Assembly (NCBI GenBank): GCA_013350335.1
Contig: CM023540.1
Coordinates: 14,823,828 to 14,887,827, forward strand
Reading direction: 5' to 3'
From: Chimonanthus salicifolius
Lineage: Eukaryota > Streptophyta > Magnoliopsida > Laurales > Calycanthaceae
Length of the DNA: 64,000 nt
Shown: in pieces, positions 9,862-18,833 of the stretch
Numbering within the stretch: position 1 is the first letter of the stretch
Layout of the letters: every line of letters begins with the position of its first letter
Made by a program: the position numbers and the translations under genes
Notes under the pieces: generated by a model
What the model saw: the letters and a program-made list of their open reading frames with translations, nothing else
Database searches by the model: none
What the model was told of the DNA's origin: nothing

Positions 9862-10910
9862 TAATCTGAATTATTTGTTCGACGTCCCTACTCGTATTTT
9901 TGGATGTACGAGTGGGATCTGAATCTAGACTTTCTTCCGACAACACAATAAAAATAATAATATCTAAAGAGACTGAGACGGGCATTTTTTTTTAACGTGG
10001 TAAAACCCTATGAATAAGGGAAACATCTACATACCAATCTCGGCAAAACTTTTACTATAATTTTGAGAAATTTTACAAATTCACCGACTTGGCATTGTTC
10101 GCCTCGGCATTGCTTATTTCTCACTGTCAGACAAAGAAGATTCTCTTCGCCTCCTTTTGAACTTGGACCCATTAATTCAATAGGCGCACATTGAGGATCT
10201 AACACGTCCCAATGTTTTTCTATGTGTAATTTGTACTGACTTCTGAGAGAATCTCTTGAAGCTCATGAGACTCCAACAAGTCTTCTTGACACCACCATTT
10301 GTGTCTTGAGTGGATGGATTTAAAGTGAAATTCAGCCCTCCATTGTTGACCATGTTTGTAAAAACCCTCTTCCATCAGTGGATGCTCTCCAAGTGCCCCC
10401 ACCAATTGTGCCACTCGATCTTGCTGCAGAAAACCAAACAATGTTCCCATTGTCTTGGTTCAGACCCATGAAATTCCATTCTTCTGTACTATAGTAAACT
10501 TGGTGCGGCTGATGAGATCAGAGATGGTGTTGTGAGTGAGTCTGAAATATGGAATGGGTTCTATTTGAGAAGATGAATGTGTGGTTTATTGGAAACTGTT
10601 TAAAGAACTCCCATGTATTTTTTTTCTTGGTCCTTCTCTTCTTCTTTCTTTTGGCCATGGCTGAAACAGCGACACCATTGTGGGTGGGTGGGGTGTCCTT
10701 TCTTTCTTTCAATCCCCTTCTTATAATTCTCCAATCCATAACTGTCCAAAATCCTGTCTGATTTGAATTTGAAATTCAAATCGTAAACTCCCAGACTATC
10801 CAAACTGTCATGTATAACTGTTGTCTGATTTGAATTTTCAATTCAAATCCCAATTGCTGAGTAACTGTTGAGTCACTTCTCCATTTTTAACCCAATCCAT
10901 TTACAGATCA
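9862..10910 (-). repeat. LTR 5 of the array (right outer LTR)
   Basis: It is 1049 bp and ends ACAGATCA directly before the GTTGC duplication. It keeps the 14-bp block (near 10275, CAAGTCTTCTTG) like LTR 1. That matches LTRs 1 and 5 being the original pair. Confidence 0.87.
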
Positions 10911-11839
10911 GTTGCATGTAGAGCTATTCTGATACTACGGAGAAAACTATGTTAAAATTCTTGAGGTAAAACTCACTATCAAAAGCTAGACATCCAGATG
11001 AGATGAAGATATCTCAAGTATCATGTAAATGACCTTTTATCAACTTCATAGTTTCTAATCATTATTATCATAGTGTGAGTTACTTATCCAATCAATTTAA
11101 ATTGATACGTGCAAAAAACAAAACTAATGAAACAAATTTTATTATATAACTAATTCACAACTCTTTATCTACTAAGCGATGTAAGAGATAGAACATCTTA
11201 TCTATCATTTTAGCTAACAAAATTTTGAAAGAGTAGCTGCAACATGAATTTCTCTCTCTTTGAACAAATCACCTCTTTTGACTTTAAGCTAGACACTAAT
11301 TCAAGATCCATATTTAAAAATTAAGAAAATCACTTTAAAATAATATAGGTCTTTTCTATGGGGGATCTAGCAATCCCCTTCGTCTTCCCGAAAGAGATTC
11401 TCTAAGAGAGTAGTAAAATTCTCATTTTATACCTAAAGTCAACTACACCATCAATTTTGAAAGGTCAAGATGGAATTCAAATGTATCAAACGTCACTATC
11501 TTTATCTTTCTAAATTTGACATTAAGAATAGTTAGTTTACCTGTACCCATTCTCTACCTAGCTTTAAGTAGGAACTATTCCTTTCCACCTTATGTGCTAG
11601 ACTCCACTCTCTTTCCACCTTATATCTTACAACAAAAATTTCTTCCACGGGCCTCTCCCTCTCTATCAAACCTCCAACTTTATTTGCATAACAAAGCATA
11701 GTTTCTTATTCCCAGTGGCACAACACCTAAACTCCATCGTATTTAGGCTTAACTACTACTCTTTTTTTTCTTTTTCCCTCCTTATCTCTCCATAAAAAGT
11801 TTCTAAACGGTTGTTCTAATCATTAACAATTACTTTTGA
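10911..11839. repeat. Target duplication, right copy of older flanking repeat, then anonymous AT-rich DNA
   Basis: GTTGC at 10911-10915 is the array's right duplication. Bases 10958-11060 repeat the left flank (13-135). From about 11060 to 11840 I see AT-rich DNA with no supported gene; the 61-residue frame at 11516 has no recognisable content. Confidence 0.5.
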
Positions 11840-13190
11840 CATTTCAAAAATTGACATGAAGTACAAGGGGAAGTTAGCCAAAACTGATTTAATGAGCCTG
11901 TCGCCTAGGGATAAGTAATTTATACCCCATCTCACAAGCCTCTTTTCCACCTTTTTCACTACCAAATCCTAAAACCTCTTAGACTTGGCAATCCCACCGA
12001 TTGACAAGCCCAAATAACTAAAGGGAAGCCTTCTGAATCCATAGCTCAACTCATCTGCTATTCTAATAAGAAGATCCACCTCCATATGAATCCCTATTAA
12101 GTTACTCTTTCCTAAGTTGATTCTAAACCTTGATACTAACCAAAGCACTTAAAACTGCTTTGCACCCAAATACAGTAAAACATCTATAATCTAAAATAGT
12201 TGGGACCATACTACATATATTACATTATAGAGGTTATTAAAATTAGAGAAACAATATTCCTTTCTAAAAATCTCCTTAAAACTCTCACCTATCACTAAAA
12301 CGTTCTTCTAACTTCTTGTTGTGAAAATAAATCACTCCTTTCGATTTCCCTTTTTTAGAAAAAAACATCTTACGACAAAGTGGCTAGACCATCCAGCCCA
12401 GAGGTTCTTCAGACTGGTAGATCTCCTTGTCACCGTGCAGCGCAGACGATAAGCAGGTGATTCTAAAATGAAAAGCTTATCCAGAAGTCTATCTCACATT
12501 ACTTTTCTGGAGTTTAGATTGTGTAGTTTGTGAGATTCTCAGCCACTTTTGTAGTAATTTTGTATTCTGAATGTATGAAATATTACTTTACAAAATAGTT
12601 GGGGCAATACATTTTTTATTCTTAATGTATTGAGTACTAACTTAGACAGATTTATTACATTTTGAATAGGTCTGGAGTCAGGACCAACTGCCGATATTAT
12701 TTTAGACAGGTTATAACTTTATAAAGTATTATATTACAGAGAGTTTACTGTACTTCATCGCTAAATACCTCACAAAAGAAGAGAGTATGATTCACGAATT
12801 GCGTATGGGATATGACTAACTCCTCTCTATCAAAAGGAAGCCTCTAATTATGCCCAAGTCCGTAACTTCTCCAACACTTTATCCAAACATTTTCCCACCA
12901 AAATAAAGATGAAAGAGTAGAGGATCTCCTTGTGTAAGACCATTGTTATCCATGATAGGATCAATTGGGGATCCATTGACTAGCACTGAGTAAGACATAT
13001 TTTGGACACGGCTTTCATCAAATCTTCCAATATTGACTAAATCCATTCTGTCAAACGACTACTCATCGAAGCTCCAATCCATATAATTATACATTTTCTT
13101 CATGTCAAATTTCATGGAGAGTCTCATTGCTACAATAATTTTCATAAAATATGCCGTACTCCAATATCAATGATATGCAATAGAAAACTG
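11840..13190 (-). pseudogene. Decayed L1-type LINE reverse transcriptase, split by a MITE-like insert
   Basis: Minus-strand translation in broken frames gives landmarks of a plant L1 reverse transcriptase: NGLTQGDPL with the preceding VLVNGSPIDP near 12900-12990, and FSYLGLSIGG with LNLGKSNL near 12000-12120. Frames are interrupted by many stops and shifts. The stretch 12171-12752 between the two blocks is not LINE-like and is annotated separately. No endonuclease domain was seen. Confidence 0.6.
12171..12752. mobile_element. MITE-like insert with TACAGTAAA termini
   Basis: It begins TACAGTAAAACATCT and ends AGAGAGTTTACTGTA, so the ends are inverted over about 15 bases with two or three mismatches. 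The interior carries inverted TTATAGAGG / ATTACAGAGAG stretches. It interrupts the decayed LINE. I found no matching target duplication, so the exact borders are uncertain. Confidence 0.45.
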
Positions 13191-13709
13191 CCACGTACCA
13201 CTACTCCATTTTCAACAGCAGTTTATCTCTACTACGATTGAAATGTGTTGTATACACTAAATTTTTTTAGTGTATGTATACTTTTTTTCCTTTTAATTTT
13301 CAATGTCTATTAATGTTTTCAACATCAGAATAAAACGGGAAGTTCGTCCCTCAGCTTGCAAATCAGAATCAGCAAAACCTTTCAAATCAGTGAGACTGTT
13401 ATTTTTCTTCTTTTTCCCTTTTCGGTTTTCAAATCGCAAATCATTTTTCTTTCCTTCGTAGGATTCCAAATCAGTCAGGCTTCTGAATCAGTGACACAAA
13501 CATTTAAGCACCGATTGGTTCATCAAGGAATCTGGTCTATCAGTTCATAAATACCCTCATGAAATGTGTTTTTTCAGATTATCCCTTCATTTCACGCAAA
13601 TTTCTTTGCCCCCAATACCTCAGAGATTGACTGAAAGAAGCTCACATGGATGATGAGATGTGTAGAAGAACATACAGGTAAAAGGTTGGGCGCCACACTC
13701 ATCAAGTGT
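13191..13709. other. Intergenic stretch without supported gene
   Basis: AT-rich DNA between two LINE remnants, with short direct words (CAAATCAG, CAGAATCAG). No gene or clear element seen. The 64-residue frame at 13356 has no family features. Confidence 0.5.
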
Positions 13710-16700
13710 TTTTTTAATGAAGGTTTGTAAAATTTCATTCAAAAGGGAGTAAAAGCCCAAAATGTACAAAATTTAAAAACCCACAGCCAGGGCAGGTAAT
13801 GGGCCCTAGAATGGGGCGGGGGCCTAACAAAAATGGGACGAGCCCAAAACAAAAAAACGGGGCAAGCCCAGAACACTCAGAGGAGGACCTCTAGGAAGCA
13901 GCAAAAAACACAGCCAACGAGCCAGAAGTCACCGGGGATTCCAGCTGCAGAAGATGCCTGAACCATCTTCACCGGGGGTTTGTGGGTGGCCCAGTATTTC
14001 AGATCTATCGGTTGCTCCTCTATCACCGGGGGTTTGTGGGTGGCCCAGTATTTCAGACGGCCAGCATGCTCAGGATCAGCAGGGGAGATAGAGGAGCAAC
14101 CGATAGATCTGAGAAGGTGCCTGATAGCCAGGATATGAGTTCTATACATCCAACTTGTCATGCGCTTGCTAGTGAGGAAACAGTAGGAAATATGACACCA
14201 ATAGCAATTTTAAGGAGATTACATTTTGCGGACAAGCTTGAATAGCTACAAGAAAGCTGGCAATAGGATCACCAGTCTGAGGAGGCCATAGGAAAATGCC
14301 AGTAGCAGAATTACAACTCAGACAGGCTCCAACAACGGTGTGATTATTCAGCATAAAACTGTTCATTAGGAGGCTCCCATGCTCATGGTCCGGAAGGATA
14401 GAAAAGCGAGGAAGCCGAAGGCGGGGGGCAAAGGAGGATGGAAGGTCCCAAACAACAGAGAAATTGCCACTAGCCTTTCTGATATCATCGTTGGAGAGGA
14501 GGAATAAAATTATGTTGTGAATGTCCTGAAGGATACTAAAACAGAGGCTGGAGACAGAGTTGTAGGTGTTCTTGAAGATCCATAGGTTCCTCTCTTTCCA
14601 AATATGCCAGATAGTAGCCAGAAGAAGAAGGCTAGCTGCCAGCTTATCGAAACAACCTTTTCTCGATGAGATAAGGTTGCAATGGTTCTTAAAAATATTG
14701 TTGGATTGCCTGCTCAATCCAAACTTAATCAAAATCAAGTCCCATATAGAAGTGACAGAGCTACACTGCAAGAAGTGCGGAGGACTCGTTAGATATCCTA
14801 CACAAGATGCACAAAGCATCACATTGAATGCCACAGCTCAACAGTTTCTGCTTGGTTTTCAGACCAGAGTTGAATAGAAGCCATGCCATGACGGAGTGCC
14901 TGTTGATGCAACTGGAGAACCAAGTGCAGCAAACCCAAAGGGGGTCGATGGAGATAGGGAAGGAGGCTCTGCTAGCAGAAGAAAGGGAGAAACACCCAGA
15001 TGTATCCGCAGACTAGAGAATTTGATCATCCACATCTTCACTAGGAAGCTTGATGGAGGCAATGCTGCTCCACATTGCGGTCATGGTGGGAGAAGTGGGA
15101 ATCGGCAACACCCATTGCCCATTTTGAATAAATTGACTAACCGGAGAGTTCCTTCTAATTCCAAGGGCGTAGATTTGATGATTTCTTAGAAGATCAATAA
15201 GGCGAGTGCTCGGCCTCAGCCAGGGGTCTAGCCAGAATTTGGTTCTTCTAGCATCCCCCAATCTCATGGATGAGGTGGGCTTTGGCATAATCCCTTGCGG
15301 CAAGGATAGATCTTCAGGCCCACAGGCATTCTGTTTGAGCTTCATCTCCTAATAGTTTCTACCCTTGATGTACTTCTCATTAACCCACTTCAGCCAAAGG
15401 TTTTCCCTACCCGAGAAAATGTCCCAAGACTTTCTCATTAAGCAAGCAAGATTGATTTGCTTGATACATCTAAGGCCCAGCCCTTCCATCGATTTGGGCA
15501 AGCAAACCTTCTCCCAAGACACAATGTGCATAGATTTCTTAACGTGGTCTCCCCAGAGGAAGGACCGCATTAGCTTTTCAATCTTGGAGGCACAACCATC
15601 CAGCAGCATGAAGGAGTTTGCCCAGTAAATGTGCAGCCCATTAATTATGGATTTGAGTAATTCAAGGCGACCAACATAGGACAGATTCTTGCCTAACTGG
15701 TTTCCCAATTTAGATTGCAGTAAGGAGAGGAGTCTAGAACAGTCAGATATGCGCAACCTCGAAGAAAATAGAGGAAGGCCGAGGTAGACCACAGGGAAGG
15801 AGGCTAAATGCATACCATGGATTTGACAGATATCATTCTTGCAATTTGTGGATCCTGAAAAGATAATGTGGCTTTTGTCGGGGTTGATAGATAGGCCGAA
15901 GAACATACAGAAATTATCCAACAGGATTTTGAGGGCCTTGGCAGAGGCGAGATCAGCACAACAGAAAATCATTAAGTCATTAGCAAAGAAAAGGTGGGAG
16001 ATGGTAGAGATACAATGACTGAAGGGGCATGATATGTCACCACTTTCCACACTTCTCGTGATGCCGTAGGAGAGACTCTCAATCACAATGCAGAAAAGGA
16101 GAAGGGACAAAGGATTGCCTTGTATCAAGCCCATAGAACTTTGAAGAGCCCATGAGGATTGCCATTAATGAGCACAAAGAAGGTTGGGTTGGTGATACAC
16201 TCTTCAATCCAAGAAATCCAAGTAGGATTGAAGTTCATTTGGTTAAGGATAGAGAATAGACAATCCCACTTAACATTGTCAAAGGCTTTTTGCAAGTCAA
16301 TCTTAATGCACATACGAGGCGGACCATGATCAAGGTGTATCCCCAAATGACGTCGTGGCGCAACATGATATTATCAGAAATGTTGCACCCCAGAATGAAG
16401 GCAGACTGGAAGCCACTAATGAGGCTCGGAAGAAGGGGACTGAGCCTATTAACAAGGACACAAGAAATCTTCTTATAGATTTCATTGGATAGAGCGATAG
16501 GTCTGAAATTCTCAAGCTTGATAGCAGAAGTAGATTTGGGGATTAAAACTAGGAAGAAAGCTTTAACGTACTTAAGAAGGCTGGAAGAGGCAAAGAAGTC
16601 AGAGATGGCAAGAGTGACACCTAGCCCAATAATTTCCCAGCACTTCTGGAAGAAGACCAAATTGTAACCATCGGGGCTTGGGGCTTTAAAAGGGTTAGAG

Positions 16701-17345
16701 TTGAACACTACAGAGAGAATCTCAGCCGGGTGACGGGTGGTGAGTGATTCAGAGGAGGAACTATCCAGTCTTTTGGTGATGGAGAAGGTTCTGAGGAAAG
16801 CAGGAGGTTTGGTAAAGACGAGTGAGGGTGGTGATTGTTGGTACAAGAGAAGGGGTCAGAAGGTTGATGAGCAGACTGGCTAGGCACAGATTTCCCAGGA
16901 ACAGACTGTCCGCGAGGGGTAATGGATCTGCTCCTGAAAAAGGTTGGTAAAGAAATGGACAAAGGTTCCAGCAATGAGAGCAGGGTCGTCAGAGAGACTA
17001 CCATTGGGGCATTGAATGTGGTTGATGTTTTTCCGATGTTACCTCAACTTGATTAAATTGCAGAAGAACTTGCTAACAAGATCGTTCAGGTTCAGATTGA
17101 GAATTTTGAACTTTTAGTGGAGCAATTTAAGCTCCCAGTCCAGAGCAGCAACAAACTTCTCTTTAGCCAACTGAACATCTCTGAAATTAGTCGAAGAGTG
17201 GTCCAAACCAAATGTGGCTTGAGAAGAATCCAAATAGCCCCTGGTCACATCGGGAAAAATAGAAAAGCAAGTTGGGAATACAAAAATTTTACGTGTTTCC
17301 TTTTCAATGTAGGGTTCAAACCAATCGATCATGATCAAAAGGAAA
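13710..17345 (-). pseudogene. 5'-truncated L1-type LINE with reverse transcriptase, zinc-binding RT-associated and RNase H remnants
   Basis: On the minus strand in order: pre-RT region (17338-16850), RT fingers and palm (NPFKAPSPDGYN near 16680, ISDNIML near 16380, LQKAFDNVKWD near 16280), then GLIQGNPLS (16130), the active-site box FANDL (about 15980), YLGLPL, and the thumb to 15349. A zf-RVT-type region (GDARRTKFWLDPW, about 15240) follows, then a degenerate RNase H-like tail near 14300. The 3' end near 13720 reads TTTTGGGCTTTTACTCCC then AATGAAATTTTACAAACC on the minus strand, typical for plant L1 tails, and ends in a short A run. Frameshifts separate each block. FADD reads FAND and GDPLS reads GNPLS, so it is catalytically dead. 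The endonuclease is missing. Confidence 0.85.
13969..14110. repeat. Fold-back rearrangement: 35-bp direct repeat and 24-bp perfect inverted repeat
   Basis: TCACCGGGGGTTTGTGGG and the following 17 bases occur at 13969 and again at 14023 (54-bp step). The 24 bases at 14001-14024 recur exactly, reverse-complemented, at 14087-14110. The pattern suggests template switching in the 3' part of the LINE. Confidence 0.8.
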
Positions 17346-18421
17346 GACGAAGAAGAGACGACTCTCGTTATAGATGTTTAACTCTCTTTCTCACAAAACG
17401 ATCAGATATACTACTATAATTAAAGTTTACATAAGATGCTATGAGAAAAATATAAAATTGGCCCCAAAAGATAGTATTACCAGTATTACCCTAATGAGTT
17501 CAACCCGCGAATTGATCGACATTACATCTCCAATGATCATGCTCCACATAACCTAACATTGCAAATCCAAGAGCTCCTCTATTTCTCTTTACAAACCTAC
17601 GTATCTTTTTATCTAATTGTTTTTCTTAAGTGAGTGGATTATCTCTTTCTAAAGTCTAAACCCTCTCTTAATCTTGTTTTCTACGTTCCTTTAATATATT
17701 TTTTGAATTCTTTCACTTCGTTTGTTTGATTTCCCTTACTCTCTACAGATTTGCTTTTACCTTTTTTATTTTCAAGGGGTTCACTTTAGAGCCTGTATTA
17801 AGATCTATTTTTTATTTTATTTTGTGCTGTCTCTTTCTTACTTACTTTCCCTTTCCCTGCATCTCTATATTTTTCTTTTAAATGATATGTTGGGATTTCA
17901 CACCTCATCTTTGTCTTCCCTTTTTCCCTAAAAATAAGCTTTTTTTGTGTGTTTAAATGTATTTTTAAGTCAAACTCAAAAGCTCTAAAAAATCTTATTT
18001 TTGAACTTTCTTTTGAGCTCAGGCTTTTCTATCTAGCTCATGGGTTCATTGGGCTCAAGCTTGACGATTTCTTTTACGCCCCATGCCCCTATCTATTGGC
18101 AATTGGGCTTGGGCTTTGCGCTTGGCCCAACCTTGAGAGTTGTAATTGGGATGATCTGAACTCAGATGTTAGTATAAAGTATAAATTTTGAGAACCTTTG
18201 GAATCAATAATCTATGTTTTGGATGCGTTTAATTAGCACCATATTTTACATATGAATTTTCTCTTTCCTTCTCTTCATTTATGCATAAATAGAATGGTGA
18301 ACAATGAGTCTTTGATTTTAGTGTTGTGATTTTTTTCCATAAAAACTTCTAAATAACCGATGTCCTCAAAGATTTGTCACTAGATTACTGTTTTTAATAT
18401 GATTGAAAAATTTAGGATCCA
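17346..18421. other. Intergenic DNA without supported gene
   Basis: T-rich and AT-rich sequence. The end near 18020-18150 contains TTGGGCTTGGGC and GGCTCAAGCTT words that resemble decayed MITE interiors seen elsewhere in the window. Open frames at 17374, 17722 and 17949 have no recognisable content. Confidence 0.5.
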
Positions 18422-18429
18422 AGTTTTAC

Positions 18430-18825
18430 TATGGCTGCAACTCGGGTCGGGCGGGTCGGGTTTCTTAAAATCCAACCCGACCCGAGTTGATATATATAGA
18501 GTCTGACCCGACCCGACCCGAATTCTCAACCCGAACTCTAGAACCCGACCCGACCTGAATTCTAATTCGAATCAACCCGAAGTTTGACCCAATCCGCATT
18601 CTGAACCCATTTTAGCCTAATTTTAGCCAGGTCAGGTCGGGTTGGGTCAGGTCAGGTCGAGTTAACTTGTAAAATCCTCAACCCGACCCGACTGGAATTT
18701 CATGCGGATTTTTATCTTCTCAACCCGACCCAACCCGCTGACCCGAAAGTCTTGACCCGACCCGCATGATTTCTAGGGTCGGGTCATGCGGGTCGGGCCA
18801 AAACCTGACCCGAGTTGCAGCCCTA
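18430..18825. mobile_element. hAT-like MITE built of ACCCG/CGGGT motifs, with perfect 8-bp target duplication
   Basis: The ends are TATGGCTGCAACTCGGGTC and GACCCGAGTTGCAGCCCTA, near-perfect inverted repeats over 19 bp. Both sides carry AGTTTTAC (18422-18429 and 18826-18833). The 8-bp duplication and TAGGG-type ends indicate the hAT superfamily. The 396-bp interior is a patchwork of ACCCGACCCG and its complement with AT-rich spacers and no coding capacity. Confidence 0.88.
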
Positions 18826-18833
18826 AGTTTTAC

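Larger units (their letters stand above)
154..10910 (-). mobile_element. Tandem LTR-internal array of a small non-autonomous LTR retroelement (5 LTRs, 4 internal segments)
   Basis: Reading the minus strand, each LTR begins TGATCCGTAAACGG and ends near TTCAGATCA. It is followed by AA and a Met-tRNA primer-binding site, TGGTATCAGAGC. Each internal segment ends in a polypurine tract (GGGGGAGGGAGGTC) directly before the next LTR. LTRs: 154-5234 (holding a 4-kb insertion), 5612-6648, 7029-8068, 8449-9487, 9862-10910. Internal segments: 5235-5611, 6649-7028, 8069-8448, 9488-9861. The outer edges carry identical 5-bp duplications GTTGC (149-153 and 10911-10915), so the whole block is one insertion later multiplied by unequal exchange. 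No gag-pol, integrase or reverse transcriptase is present; mobility would need proteins from another element. The primer site and TG...CA ends suggest a copia relative of TRIM/LARD type with unusually long LTRs for so small an interior. Confidence 0.88.

Noticed and set aside
6282..10761. Repeated 61-73 residue plus-strand and minus-strand open frames beginning MEWVLFEKMNVW or MDWRIIRRGLKER
   Set aside because: They lie wholly inside the LTRs of the array. Those on the plus strand oppose the element's orientation, and they overlap each other on both strands. They look repeated only because the LTR is repeated.
13877..14161. 94-residue minus-strand frame with repeated KYWATHKPPV
   Set aside because: The protein repeat is a by-product of the fold-back/direct repeat in the LINE 3' region.
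18430..18825. Interstitial telomere or GC-rich coding island
   Set aside because: The motif is ACCCG, not TTTAGGG, and terminal inverted repeats plus an exact 8-bp duplication explain the segment as a MITE.
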